Positions 46,321-58,769 of a DNA stretch of 64,000 bases are shown here, piece after piece. The stretch lies in assembly GCA_033239525.1 (NCBI GenBank), contig BSYO01000002.1:14914626-14978625 (forward strand), given 5' to 3'. The first letter of the stretch is position 1. Each line of letters opens with the position of its first letter. This stretch comes from Nepenthes gracilis (taxonomy: Eukaryota > Streptophyta > Magnoliopsida > Caryophyllales > Nepenthaceae). The notes under the pieces were generated by a model, which saw nothing but the letters and a program-made list of their open reading frames with translations, did not search any database and was not told where the DNA came from. The translations under genes and the position numbers were made by a program.

Positions 46321-47213
46321 TGATGCGTCCCGAGTCCTCGATTGTCATATGGATTATGGAGTTTTCGGATTCCTAACCATTTTGAAGCGTTCGCGGAAGG
46401 GTCCGATCTCCGTCCCTGTTAACCTGAGGCCTATACAATATAATCAATGAATAAAAAGTTAGAGGTCCGACTGGATTTCTCCCATCAAGGCCACTCCGAC
46501 GCTCAAGTCAGCAAATTTTCACAATGAACGAAAATGGGACGCATGCTAAGAGGTGCGCAGAAGAGTGCTGTAAATGCGTGGGTGGTGCGTGTATATTTGT
46601 GTGGGAGAGTGATAAGCGGGTGGTGGGAGACCTGATTCCCTAGGTGCACCACTGCGGGTGGCTGACTTCCTATCGCCTGAATAGGCTGAGGAGTTTGGAT
46701 CTGAAGGATAGCTTGTAAGCTTAAAGCTCGCAGTGCTGAGTTAATCATCCTAAATCCGATTCATCTATCAATCCCGTCTTCGTTGAAGAAGAGAGATTTT
46801 ATAGGTCCCCTGATGGGGGACTTTGGACGCGAGAACTCCTGTTACTAGGGTTCATTGGCCGCTGATTGCTGTCGATGATTGCTGGTATGTCGGCTGTTGT
46901 TTAGCGATGACAGGCAGACCACCGGGTGTTGCCAGCCACGCTTGGTCTCCCCTTTGAGTTGGGATTGGCGGGTCGCCTGTGGACGGCCGCCTAAATCGTG
47001 GTGGATGGCGTTGACTGTTTCTCCAGTGGTTGGTTTCCCCTGCTCTTCTACCGTTCTCCGGCAACCGTATTAATGAGTTGCAAGAGGCGCTCATTAGGCT
47101 ACTGACTGTGGGATGCCATGTAGGTGTCCCGTGTCGTTGGGCTTTGACGGCCCATTAGGCACCTATTTTGTGGGTTGGGCTCCGGATCTTAGGCTTTTCT
47201 ATTGGACCCAACA
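46321..47213 (-). mobile_element. Solo-LTR-like block, 893 bp
   Basis: A GC-richer block bounded by TG...CA in either orientation (TGATGCGTCC at 46321, GACCCAACA at 47213). Flanks AAAAG (46316-46320) and AAAAT (47214-47218) match 4/5. A TATA box (CTATAAAATCTCTC on the - strand, near 46800) followed by a CT-rich leader favours the - orientation. No internal region adjoins it. It could instead be the 3' LTR of G2, but the TATA orientation and flanks argue for a solo LTR. Confidence 0.6.
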
Positions 47214-47218
47214 AAAAT

Positions 47219-49411
47219 ATAGATTAAAAATTATAACCCGAATATAAAAAAAAATAATGTTCTTCTTTATTTTATAAATACACTCATGTATAATATATAT
47301 TCTTAAAAGTATATACATAATAAAGTCATTTAACTTGAAAGAAATAAAAGGAAAAAATGGGCGATCTATCAACCAAAAAAAGATGAAAAGTAATAAGCAT
47401 AGCAAAGGTTTACCCCCCTCAAATTCAACATCTAGTCAACCTACTCCGGCTAGTTAATATGAAAAATCTGATAACGATACCATAGTATAAGAGTCGAGAG
47501 ATATGAAACCGATTAATATCTTTAACAAGCTACGAAATTTAGATGCCCCACAACAAATGATGAAGGGTAATTGGAATAGCCACCTAGAATAAAAAGCACC
47601 TTAGTTTAGAATATTGTACAAAAAAATTAAGATTTTTTTTATATAAAAGAAATAAATCAAGATAAACTTCAAAAATACATCGTGTAAGAATATGAAAGTA
47701 CCAAGGAAAGCTCTATTCTCAAATTCACCGAATGGAAAACTCCATCAAATGTTGAGACTAAAGGTTTGGTTAAAAATCAAACGAAACTTCATTAGATTTT
47801 AAAGCTTGGGAATCAATTGAAAAACAAACGAGAACAGCTTCTTCATAGCTAAAAGTGGGCTAAAAACATGGCATTTTAAAGCAAAAAAAAGTCAAATAGT
47901 TAAAAATTTTAGTCAATGAAGTAGAGAATCAAGTTCTTATTGACAATGTCAATTAACAATCTATATGCATTGATTAAAATTATATCAAGAAGAAGAAGCA
48001 TTCGGGACGGTTTTCAAACTACACCGCTCAATTTTTTATTCTAGCATGCTCAAAATTTAAATTCAACCTCCAAGTATGAACAGTTGGTGTTGGGTATGGT
48101 TCAAGACAATATTGGCTTGACCCGTTGCCATGTGGAACTCATAAGCCATAAGTGTATGAAAAATATAAATTAGCTGAATTGTTAGGTTCAAAACAGAAAA
48201 AAAAAATCCTACCAAACTACTAGATATCTAAATGTTCGAATTGCTGGTAATATAAAAAATCAAGGAACCAAATGGCAATTCGATTAATAAATTTGAACAA
48301 TTAATTTTGACAAACAGTTATACAAAATGATGGATGAATAATCGGATCAATTGAACAATTAATATACCCAAAGAGCAAGCATCAAATTCAGAGATTATGT
48401 AATAGTTGGAATACTAAGTTCTCAACCAATATAACTCTTTAATAAATATATAATCATACATCTTCAGAAAAATTATGTTGATTGATAATAAGATTATAAA
48501 TATTTTTATTTTCTCAAATAGAAAGATTAAATCTAAATGATTTATAAAAACAATAAATAAAGAGTTCTAATTTTTTTTATACTTATAAATTATAAAAATC
48601 GTGAAACTAAATCTTTCATTTCGTACTCTCTCTATCAATATCTCTATCATCTTTCATTTCATTAGAAAGAATTTCTATTTGAACATCAGTGGATAATTTA
48701 AAATTCAAATTTCATATACTTTGACTTCTTAATAATTGATATACTATACAAAATTTGGACTAAAAGATTTAAAGAACTAACCTAATTTCATTTCAATAAT
48801 TATCCAAATTTAAAATACACAAAAACTATAGAAGATTTTAAAAAAAAAAATTTCATTTTTTTATTTTCGTATGAGACAAAGGTTCCAAACTCGACACAAT
48901 ACAGTCCGTGAAATGATTGATTTTAAAAATGCTTTGAATTTTCGACATTTGTAAGTCTTCATATCCAAATGTGCATATAAGAATACTGTATATATATATA
49001 TATATATATATATTAATTGGATGGCCGACAAAAATTATTAATTGGATGACGGGAAATAAAAAATAAATAAAATAAAAAGATTTTGGAGCGGAGATAATTA
49101 AGACAATGACAACAAAATTTTAAATATTTTCTAAGAAAATTTACCCACAAAACAACAACTAACTAAATTAAACTATCCTGCCTCTTTTTTTGGTAAGCCT
49201 GTCATCTATTGACACGTGGTTATGAAGAAATTCTTGTGTCATCCCTTACGCACTTGCTCTTATTTTTTATTTTATTTTGCATCAGAAACATGAACCGGAT
49301 TCAGAATTCGAGAAAAGAAGATCAGATACTGAAAAGAAAAACAATGCAGCATATCTTACCGTAGCTAGCCCTTCACGCTGATCCACAAGCACGACCCTCT
49401 GCCCTCAAACA
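47219..49411. other. AT-rich intergenic region and promoter of the beta-propeller gene
   Basis: About 2.2 kb. No gene recognised. A TA microsatellite lies at 48989-49012. The last 200 bp before the start codon at 49412 are the likely promoter and 5' UTR; no convincing TATA box was chosen. Parts of 47.4-48.3 kb read as broken hydrophilic ORF on the + strand and may be old element sequence. Confidence 0.4.
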
Positions 49412-51568
49412 ATGAACTTCAAAACCCTTCTCTTCCTCTTCATCGTTTACTCATTCAATTTCAGCTTGATTCTCACGCTTGCCTCTTCCTTCACCAGTGG
49501 CGTTGACCCAAATTCTCACACCTCCATACTCTTCAACTCGGTGGGCAGAGCGAACTACGGCTTCGACATCTACACTCTCCCATCGCTGTCGCCCCCATCG
49601 AACGCCAAGGAGCTTAAAATCACAGACGGCGTCTCAGTCAATTTCAACGGTTACTTCCCCAATCAAAATTCTTCCGCTCGTTCTTTCATCTCTCAACAAC
49701 ACCAAAACCTCCTTTCAAAGACCACATCCGCTCCCTCGGTCGAGCTCGTCTACGTCACCGAGCGGAACGGCATCTCAGGCGTCAATTACGTCGCAGTGTA
49801 CTGCGACTCAGTGAGTCAGGTCAGATCGAGGTCTGCCGTCGAGATCCCGACGCGCGTGGAAGTTCAGCTGCTGCCGGCTAATGGAGAAATCAGCGATCGG
49901 ATTTCGATGAAGGACAGGCCGAGTTTAGTGGGTGAGAATTTGATTTACGTATCGACTCATGAGGATTCGGGGGCGCCCCGGGCGAGTTGGGCCGCCGTCT
50001 ACTCGACTCACCTCGGAACACGACTGACCCGGAGGCTAACGCCAAAAGGGTTGGCCGATTTCAGCCCCTCCGTGTCGCCGTCGGGGGTTTGGACGGCTGT
50101 TGCCTCGTTTGGAGAGAGAGGGTGGGACGGGGAAGTTGAAGAACTCCGTACGGATATCTACGTGTTCTTGACTGGGGATGGGTCAAGACGGGTTAAGGTG
50201 GTTGAGCACGGCGGCTGGCCTTGCTGGGTGGATGATTACACGATTTATTTTCATCGGAGGAGCGATGAGGATGGGTGGTGGAGCGTGTATAGAGCGACTC
50301 TTCCACGAGTTGGACGAGTCAGTACCGAGTCGGTGGCTGTCAAACGGGTCACCCCACCGGGTCTCCACGTTTTCACTCCCGCTACTTCGTCGGGTAATAA
50401 GGAGTTCATTGCCGTGGCCACGAGAAGACCTGAGTCCGATTATCGGCATATTGAGTTGTTTGACCTCGTAAGAAATGAGTTCAGGGAAGTGACCCGGTCA
50501 ATTTCACCTCAAACTCACCATTTTAACCCATTCCTATCCTCCGACTCAACTCGGATAGGGTACCATAAGTGTAGGGATGCTAGTAATGAAAAGCAGGATG
50601 ACCATCTAGTCCTTCAAAACCTGGAAAACCCGATTCCCGGGATATCTCTTTTCCGGGTCGATGGATCTTTTCCATCATTTTCCCCAACAGGCTCCCGTAT
50701 TGCTTATGTAAAACTTCCGGGTCTTTATGTCATGGACCGAGATGGTTCAAACCAGCGCCAGGTTTTCAAAGGGCTTGCCTTTCCCAGTGCTTGGGACCCA
50801 GTTCGGGAGGGCGTGATCTACACTAGCACCGGACCAATATTCGCAACCGAGAGCTCCAAGGTTGACATAATCTCTATCAACATTGATGAAGAGAACATAA
50901 CTTACACGAAATTAACCGAAGGAGGGGAAAATAATGCATTCCCATCGCCGTCACCGGATGGAAAATGGGTTGTGTTCAGGTCAGGTCGATCGGGCCACAA
51001 GAACCTATACATTATTGATGCACAGGATGGAGAGAAGGGTGCGATCTGGAGGCTGACTGAGGGTCCCTGGACCGACACGATGTGTAACTGGTCCCCATCT
51101 GGTGAGTGGATTGTATTTGCATCTGACAGGGACAGCCCAGGCAGTGGGCACTTCGAGCTGTATAGGATCCACCCAAATGGGACAGGCCTCAGAAAAGTGA
51201 TCCAGAATGGGTCAGGTGGGCGGGTCAACCACCCATGGTTCAGCCCGGATGGGAGGAGAATTGTGTTTACTTCAGACCATGCTGGGGTGTCGGCGGAGGT
51301 TATATCAACTCCGCATCAATTTCAACCTTATGGGGAAATATTTGTGGCAAACCTGGATGGATCTGATATCCAGAGGCTGACTCATAACTCTTATGAGGAT
51401 GGGACTCCTACTTGGGGGCGTGTGTATATAGAACCGGCCGATGTGGCAAAGCCAATTGAGGGACCTGGCTGCACCTTTGATGACTGTCATTGGCTTAGTA
51501 CGAAACCGAACCATGGTCTCAAGGGTGCACCCATTGTCCCAACCACAACCAGGGTTCAGTGTGTTTAA
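49412..51568 (+). CDS. Secreted TolB/PD40-type beta-propeller protein
   Basis: Intact intronless ORF of 718 codons. Residues 1 to about 28 form a signal peptide (basic M-N-F-K start, long hydrophobic core, small residues before S-G), so the product should enter the secretory pathway (wall, apoplast or vacuole). The C-terminal half has PD40 repeats: S-P-D-G-K-W-V-V-F (about 515), S-P-S-G-E-W-I-V-F (about 561) and S-P-D-G-R-R-I-V-F (about 611). Each is followed by a S-x-R/D/H and aspartate-rich turn and a L-Y-x-I/I-F-V-A-N strand, as in TolB and the DPP6 N-terminal propeller. The N-terminal half contains weaker blades. Length and organisation fit the plant family of Arabidopsis At1g21670/At1g21680 (about 700 residues). 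No catalytic triad of a peptidase is present; biochemical role unknown. The first ATG is right because the signal peptide follows directly. The GC-rich third positions contrast with the AT-rich flanks. Confidence 0.93.
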   Translation: MNFKTLLFLFIVYSFNFSLILTLASSFTSGVDPNSHTSILFNSVGRANYGFDIYTLPSLSPPSNAKELKITDGVSVNFNGYFPNQNSSARSFISQQHQNLLSKTTSAPSVELVYVTERNGISGVNYVAVYCDSVSQVRSRSAVEIPTRVEVQLLPANGEISDRISMKDRPSLVGENLIYVSTHEDSGAPRASWAAVYSTHLGTRLTRRLTPKGLADFSPSVSPSGVWTAVASFGERGWDGEVEELRTDIYVFLTGDGSRRVKVVEHGGWPCWVDDYTIYFHRRSDEDGWWSVYRATLPRVGRVSTESVAVKRVTPPGLHVFTPATSSGNKEFIAVATRRPESDYRHIELFDLVRNEFREVTRSISPQTHHFNPFLSSDSTRIGYHKCRDASNEKQDDHLVLQNLENPIPGISLFRVDGSFPSFSPTGSRIAYVKLPGLYVMDRDGSNQRQVFKGLAFPSAWDPVREGVIYTSTGPIFATESSKVDIISINIDEENITYTKLTEGGENNAFPSPSPDGKWVVFRSGRSGHKNLYIIDAQDGEKGAIWRLTEGPWTDTMCNWSPSGEWIVFASDRDSPGSGHFELYRIHPNGTGLRKVIQNGSGGRVNHPWFSPDGRRIVFTSDHAGVSAEVISTPHQFQPYGEIFVANLDGSDIQRLTHNSYEDGTPTWGRVYIEPADVAKPIEGPGCTFDDCHWLSTKPNHGLKGAPIVPTTTRVQCV

Positions 51569-51712
51569 ACCAGTTTCCTGTAAAGCATATCTGAATATTT
51601 GGTAGTAGTTGAGCAAATCCAAAATAAGCTTCATAAAGAAGATCTCATCTTGTACACCCTGCCTCTTTTCTAGTGTGAAGTTTCTATTTAACATGTAATG
51701 TGAATTCTTTAA

Positions 51713-51718
51713 AATAAA
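51713..51718 (+). promoter_or_regulatory. Polyadenylation signal AATAAA of the beta-propeller gene
   Basis: AATAAA about 145 bp after the stop codon, in a T-rich 3' UTR. Plant signals are variable, so this is the best candidate only. Confidence 0.5.
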
Positions 51719-51773
51719 TCTTAGAGAAAATTATGAGTTAGGACTAATCTTAAGGTAAATTTTAATTATTCAG

Positions 51774-51776
<3 letters not shown>

Positions 51777-51811
<35 letters not shown>
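51777..51811. repeat. TA microsatellite
   Basis: About 17 uninterrupted TA units downstream of the beta-propeller gene. Confidence 0.95.
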
Positions 51812-51814
<3 letters not shown>

Positions 51815-52969
51815 GCACTATAATTTTCAAGCCCTTAAATTTATTTTCCATAATGAAGCTTTGATGCCTAAGGAGAACTAAGCTTCATCACAAGGAAATT
51901 TAAAATTTCTAAAACACCTGAGTCGATTAACGCATTGCTACTGTATTACATGTGGGATGAATACGAAGAGCGTTTTACATTATACCTTGTATTTAAATTC
52001 CACCTGACTAACAAATATGCAACTTGGATTCGCCAGTTAAACCAATCAAAGAACTCATGCCACAGGTCATTAATAGAAGAGCAGACAAAGCAGCTACATT
52101 GATTAGGTGCTCTCAAACCCAAATTACAAGCACACACACAATATATTTGGTTAATTAGTAAAGTAGGTGTTGAAATGACAAATGATGGATTTGTTTGAGT
52201 AAATAAAGATTCCAACTCTAACATCACATATCTATTTTCTCATATTCTATTATGAGTTAGCAATGAAGATGGTGGTGATAATTCCCCAACCTGAACCAGG
52301 TGGTTGTTGGCAGTGGTGGCCAACTAATTCCAATGACAACACCGCCAACATGCCTACTTGATTCCCTATGCTGGTGACACAGTTACTAGCCCATTGGCCT
52401 CCGTCTACGGGCATGAAAGACAGTAAATAACTCTGTGTCTTTGGTAGCCTTAGCAGATATAGCTGGCTATGTGGTAAACTACTATAAAAAGTAATATTAG
52501 TCACAATTATTCCCAAAAGGTGGAATAATTTATTCCGTGTCACAATAATGTTAGTTATTTTCATTTCTATTATATCGGAATTTCCATAAAAAATAGCTAG
52601 TTCTACTTAAAGATAAATCAAACAATAGAACAATAAAAACCAATCATTCTTTGCATAATTAACAAAAAGGTTAAGGATTGTAGTTGCACTCATTCACAAC
52701 TGCTTCCATTGGTAAAATTGTCGGGGGAAAACCTGCTCAATGAAAGTGATTTTACATCTTAGTCGTAAGTACTCACAAAAGCAGATGAGAAGCCCGCTAC
52801 AGCCAACTGGGAAGCCAAGAAACCAGTATCGATACACAGATACGACATGTCGATTGAAAAGAAATGGAAAATGAAAAAATATGCAATCACTTACAATTGT
52901 TACCAGCAGCTCACAGCTAATGTGGAGAAATTGATGCATCTCCAACTGACCAGTTGCATATGGCTTGGC
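51812..52969. other. Intergenic region between the convergent genes
   Basis: No gene recognised. The part adjoining 52970 is the 3' UTR of the cyclin gene (transcribed from the - strand); T-rich stretches near 52580-52650 are likely polyadenylation regions. Confidence 0.4.
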
Positions 52970-55900
52970 TTACCTAGCTTCAATGGCAAAATACTCTGAA
53001 GGTACTGAAGGAGGGCAGTACTTCTTAGCCACAAATTTGTACTGTTGCAAGGAAAAATGGAAACAATGAAGCTTAATTGAAACATAGCACACACACATCT
53101 GATGATAAATTTCTACCCATGACATCCAAACCATCAAAATTGAAGGTTTTCTAAGAAATTGAGATGCGTATGCTTAATGTTATCGAGGGGAAGCTTATGA
53201 AATCAAAAAAAGCAAGCTGCTTCATCTCTGTCAGCAAGACAAAAACTGTTCAACATCGTGTAAATAGTCATTTGTATGAAATGTAAGGCAAAATCATGTA
53301 CAACAAACCTAAGACCAGTCTGACCCATCAGCTGCCCTTGAATCTCTTAACATCATATCAAATGTTTCCTTTAGATATGTGTCTTCTGCTAAAAGTTAAA
53401 TAAGCAGTCCCTTTCTTTATCTATTTTGTACTTGGTTTACTTGGATTGTCAAGAAAGAGAACCATTGTACCACTTCAAACACGCATTTTCATCAACACAA
53501 AAAGGAACAGAAAATATTGGGTGTCCACAAATTTTCATCAACAGAAAAAAAAAAAAAAAAAAAAGAAGACAGAGTGTCAGAAAGTTACCTTATGGTGGCT
53601 GTATTTTTCCCTTATTGCAGGCAAACTAGAACTATGGCTGTTCAAGCAAAGTTGATGGAGTGCTTGAACACAATCATGCAAATCAGAGGGTTCATAAAGG
53701 GTGTAATGCTGCAGGGTAGAATTCTGCACACAATCAAATAGAGTACTAGACAGCATTACACTGATATTTTTGAAAAGTAAGAGTACCAAACAATAGAGTC
53801 AGATGATTCTAATCACGCATACCCATGGTCTCTTAGAAGGGGTCAGAATATACTGTGCCAGAAAAATTGCTGAAGCAGCAACAAGTGACGGGAAATACTG
53901 AAGCATGCTGTATTCTAGGAGGGACAGTTCTGCAATGTAGTTGGACAAGCATTCCAGATGCAAGGAAGGAGCCTATAAAGCAGAGATCAAGATAACAAAT
54001 TTCAATTAATTTTAGATAAGCATCTCAGTGAAAAGAACTGCAAAAGTAAATCAAGGGCTGTCATGTCATCAAATGAATGATTTGTGATTGAAAATTGCTT
54101 AAAAATTTGCATACATGTATCTTTTAGGTGCCAAAAGAGAGGTGTTACCTCTAGCGTAACGAGATATAATGAACTTATGGGTCGTTCATATAGATGCAAA
54201 GTTGGACCAGATAGCACATACCTCATTCATCGCTTGAGCGGCACGGACAAATCTCCTAATTCCAAGTTAACAAGTCAGCACGCGTTGCTTGGCGAAAGAA
54301 GACATCGAAAAGACTGTCTAGTACCTCAAAAAGCATTTGGTTGTTGGGGCAGTCATTTCAAACTTTAAGAAGTTCAAAACAGCAGACTCCATTTGCAAAA
54401 CCTAGAAAGATGAATAATTTACTCATTAACAGACCAATCAAGATTAGTTAAATAAAAAGAAAGTCATTGAACCAATGGACAATAGATAATTAAATCCAAA
54501 CCCAAACCTCTTCCTTGACGTATGTATTGTCCGTTATATAGCAAAATTCTTCCACCTGGGGAGCACAAATCTCTTCATATTTCCTGGAAAGGTAACCAAC
54601 ATTATCACTTTTGGTAAATTTGCATTGGAAATTTTGAACATAATGAGAAGAAAGGACACAAATATCAAAAGTTAACAACAAAACATGCATTTTATGATAT
54701 CCTTCCTTCAAATATTCCTAGATATATAGATCTATGCAAACAATTAGGCAACTACTTATTCATATGTGAGGTCAAAAAAAAAAAAGAAAATCTTGTAAAA
54801 ATGGAAAAAGAAAAACTCAAGGACGCTTACGCAGCAATCATCATGCAAACAACACCAAGCAATTGCAAGCGTTTTCTGTTCACTGGGTTGCCAGAAAGAT
54901 AACGATCTATGTAGTTAACAGTCAAATATAACGTGTCCGGGACAAGCCTGTATTCTACAGCAACCTGCAGTCATGATCAAGTTACATTGTTTAAGACATA
55001 TTTCCACAATCTGAGTTTACTACAGATTGATGCTATCCAGAATCAACATGTCGTTATCAATTAAGATAAGACATCTGCTTTTGAGTTTTGGAGTACATTC
55101 TTCTTTCTATATAGATACAAATTTCTACGATGGACATATAAAGGCAGTATAATTCTATACCCCTGATACAGCATTGAAGCAAGTGTAGCAATTGAAGTCG
55201 GCAGCATTAAGTTACCTCAACAAGCCAATCAATCAGAATGGCACGCATGCTAGCATTGATATCTTTCTGAATCTTCTCCATGAAGTCCGTTGAAGGCCTT
55301 TTCTTTATCTAAAAGAACACCATGAGTAGAGTAACTAATCAAATGACAAACATAAGATTAAGAAGCCACACACAGATACAAAATTTAGTGGATGTAAGAA
55401 TTGACATATCTGGCATACTTTCAAAAAATTGAAAACAAAAGTGATGGATAAAGGGGGAAGGAAAAATTGTTCAAAGATAGATAAACAACAAATAATTAAC
55501 TCTAAAGCAAATTACAAACATAACAAAAATATGATTCAGAATCTCATATGCACTTCATATGCAATTCAAGACTTCACTAAATTCAAAAGAAATTATCTCG
55601 ATGATTAACTAACTCAAACATTCTTTTTGCTCACATTGTTGGTCGTATAGCAACTAAGAATATGCATCCCATGAAAATTCAGGTGAGATAAAGACAGGAA
55701 ATCCCATGAAATGGTAAAGGGGGATGGCAGACAGAGAGGAATCAAAAGGTCCAAAGAGATGAACAAAACATTTATGCCATTGTGACATTCGTAATAATAA
55801 AAAATAAAAAATGTTAAACCTCAGATGCACGCAAATGATTGTAGATATCACAAGAAATAGTTGCGCAAAACTGAGGATCCATGACATTGTCATCAACATT

Positions 55901-58469
55901 AGCAACTTCATCAACCATTTCAATCTCTCCTAGAATCTCTCTTTTGCATACATTCCCTGCAATGTTTTGGCAAGAAAATTGATGAATTACGGAGGTTCAA
56001 GATTACAAGTTAGCAATAGAAAATATACAAACGATTTCATCATAGCCAAGGGAAAGATAAAAAGGGAATTGACTTCAATAGACTCAGATGAGAAACAATT
56101 AACCTGCTATCCTCTCTGTCTCAGATTCGTGGTGATTGATGAATGTCTTTCTTGGAATAGAATGAACTGCAGCTTTATCATTCAGATCTAAATATACAAC
56201 TTCTGGACTCTTCAGAGAACCACAAGTAGACATTGACTCATCCATAGAAACAGAAAATACATCTGCTGGAGTTTGGGAAATATCCCCGCTACTAGGAGCC
56301 GGTAGTTCAGCGACATGAGATATGGTCTCATCATTCTTTGGGAAAGATGTCCTTGAAATTACAGCAGCTGATTTTGTTTTCAAAGATGCTGGCAAAGTGT
56401 TCTTTGAGAACCTAGTATGACCACTGATGCTACTGGAAGATCCCTTCTTTGCCTGAATAATTTTAGCAGCAGCACATGGTACCTACATATAGCAATTTTG
56501 CGATCACCTTTTTCAACTTCGAGATGGATAAAGCCCAAAAAGACAGCTCAATAACATAACCGATGAAACATCTCAAAATAAAAAAGACAAAAGAAACGCA
56601 TTTGACTATGCAAGGTATCATAATGATTCAACCACTGGTTGCCAAAATGGACATTAAAAAGTGAAAATAAATGGCCTCAGTTTTTACTGTTGAATATCTT
56701 ACAAATCAATGACAACCTATTGAGCTGCTACTAGTTATAGGAATGGCAACCAGGAAATATAATTGGATTATAAACATCTAGCTAAATGATTTATATGTCC
56801 AACCATAAGAAACTTAAATGTCTACTAGATTATCTACACATATAACCACAAGGTATCATATTGTTCAATCACTTGTTGATAAAATGGACATTAAAAAATG
56901 AAAATGGCTTCCATTCATGCTCTCGAAAATCTTACAAAAGTGATGACAATTGAATTGCAAACAAGTATATAGAAATGGCATCCAGGAAATAGAATTGCAT
57001 TATGAATGACTAGCCAAACATTTTATTTGAAAAAATGGATATTAGAAAATTGCTTCAATTCTTACTCCTGAAAATAAGATCAATCAACCGTAAACAAGTT
57101 ATAGAAAGAGTGAGAGATTGAAAGAATTAAAACACATTATTATAAGGTCAATTAATGATATCTGCTGCTGCTAAACAAGCTTACAGGGAGAAAAAATATC
57201 ACCAGGGAATAGTCTCCATGCAAAAAATTTCAATAGAACTAACCAAAAGAATATTTGATTGAGTATACACTGGCCAGCTCTCATCCTGTTTTACTAATCA
57301 TGGTTCTGCTAGTTATATTTCATGATTATTTAGATTGCAAGATGTACTTACTTTCAGAGCATATGCATGCGGATCTATAATATTTTGTAGATATAAACAG
57401 AAATTACATAGACAGTCAAAGTGGACATAGAACAGATGTTTGTTATTAAATGTTCTTTCAATTGCTATCTATTAGGAACCATGGATCAGTAACAATGAGA
57501 ATAGTCGATCAAAAAAGGCCCAAGAAAAGGCAGAAATAACTTAAACAAAAACATTTTCTTTGTTGTGGCATAGATGAATTACTCATTTGCTACTAGACTA
57601 TCATCAGATTAATAAAAAGGAAGGCGAGCAGAAAATTGCTAACATCATATTGAAGATAATCTGAGCTAGGACCAGACTCGATTGAAGAGCTGGATTTGCA
57701 AAACAAAGCAACAAAGAAAGCAAATATGTATTAAGGCTTGTTACCAATTGCTTGACACATGACACCACATTTTCCCTTGCTCATGCGCCACACAATTGAA
57801 TGCTTGAGGATTATTTAAGATAAGGACTGTGGAAGCTAGGTTACGAGAAGAATGAAGATTATGCCTGGCTATTAAGAATTGAACTTACTAAGTGTAGAGA
57901 ATTCACTGCTACCATCCACCAGTATGTAACTCAATAGGCCTACGTTTAGTAAAGTGGGCTTGAAATATGGCAGCAATCGAATCACTTCCACAGCACAGTT
58001 CAGATAATTATCAAGGTATCCTTAATTACCATTTGCAACGCTGCCATCACCTTTTCCACCATGTAGTTTAACAGCAAGTATCACGCAATTATCGTTTTAG
58101 TAATGCACAACAATATGCTTCTCACATTTTTAACTGCTTTTTCTAGGAATATCTAAATTCTGTGAAAGTGATATTCCAAGGAGTTACCGATGCTTCTTTT
58201 CTTAAGAACACCAGCTATGCGCCCACAGGCCTTAGTGAAAATGCACAAAATTCTTTCCCCTTTGAAGGCCACTCGTGCCCAGTGAAAATTCATAATACTT
58301 CGTTCTTTCAGACAGTGCAATTCCATATTAAACCAAAGCATAGCACGAAGCCTCTTCAAATGGCATAATCAACAAGAGGCTATTTTGACTTGTTTTCATT
58401 TAAATTCTCAACTTCAATTTTCCAATGCTATTATAAACTTTTAATTTAGTGGCAAAACCACTCTATGCA

Positions 58470-58514
<45 letters not shown>

Positions 58515-58738
58515 GTCAAATTTATCACAATCCATGTAACATATTAATACAAATATGACACCAAAAACAATGAAGGTGTGAAAAAAATTAAAATGAATGT
58601 CGATTTTTGGGTTTTTCCTATGACGGTTTGGACAAAAGTTTTGCATATAATAGAATTGGTAGCAAAATAAAAGTTGAAAATAAATGTTACTAAAATAAAA
58701 GTTGAGAGTAAAATTAGAGAAAACAAAAGTTGAGAATA

Positions 58739-58769
<31 letters not shown>

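Noticed and set aside
47400..48350. Possible gag-like or pararetrovirus-like reading on the + strand
   Set aside because: Only vague composition; no diagnostic motif (zinc knuckle, protease or RT) was found, so I make no claim.
53426..53741. Three overlapping + strand ORFs around a poly(A) tract
   Set aside because: Antisense to the cyclin 3' exons and intron; they depend on the lysine-coding A-run and overlap real exon 10.
54002..58368. ORFs across cyclin introns on both strands (for example 54084-54368, 55654-55923, 58153-58368)
   Set aside because: They overlap spliced exons or intron DNA and show no domain of their own.
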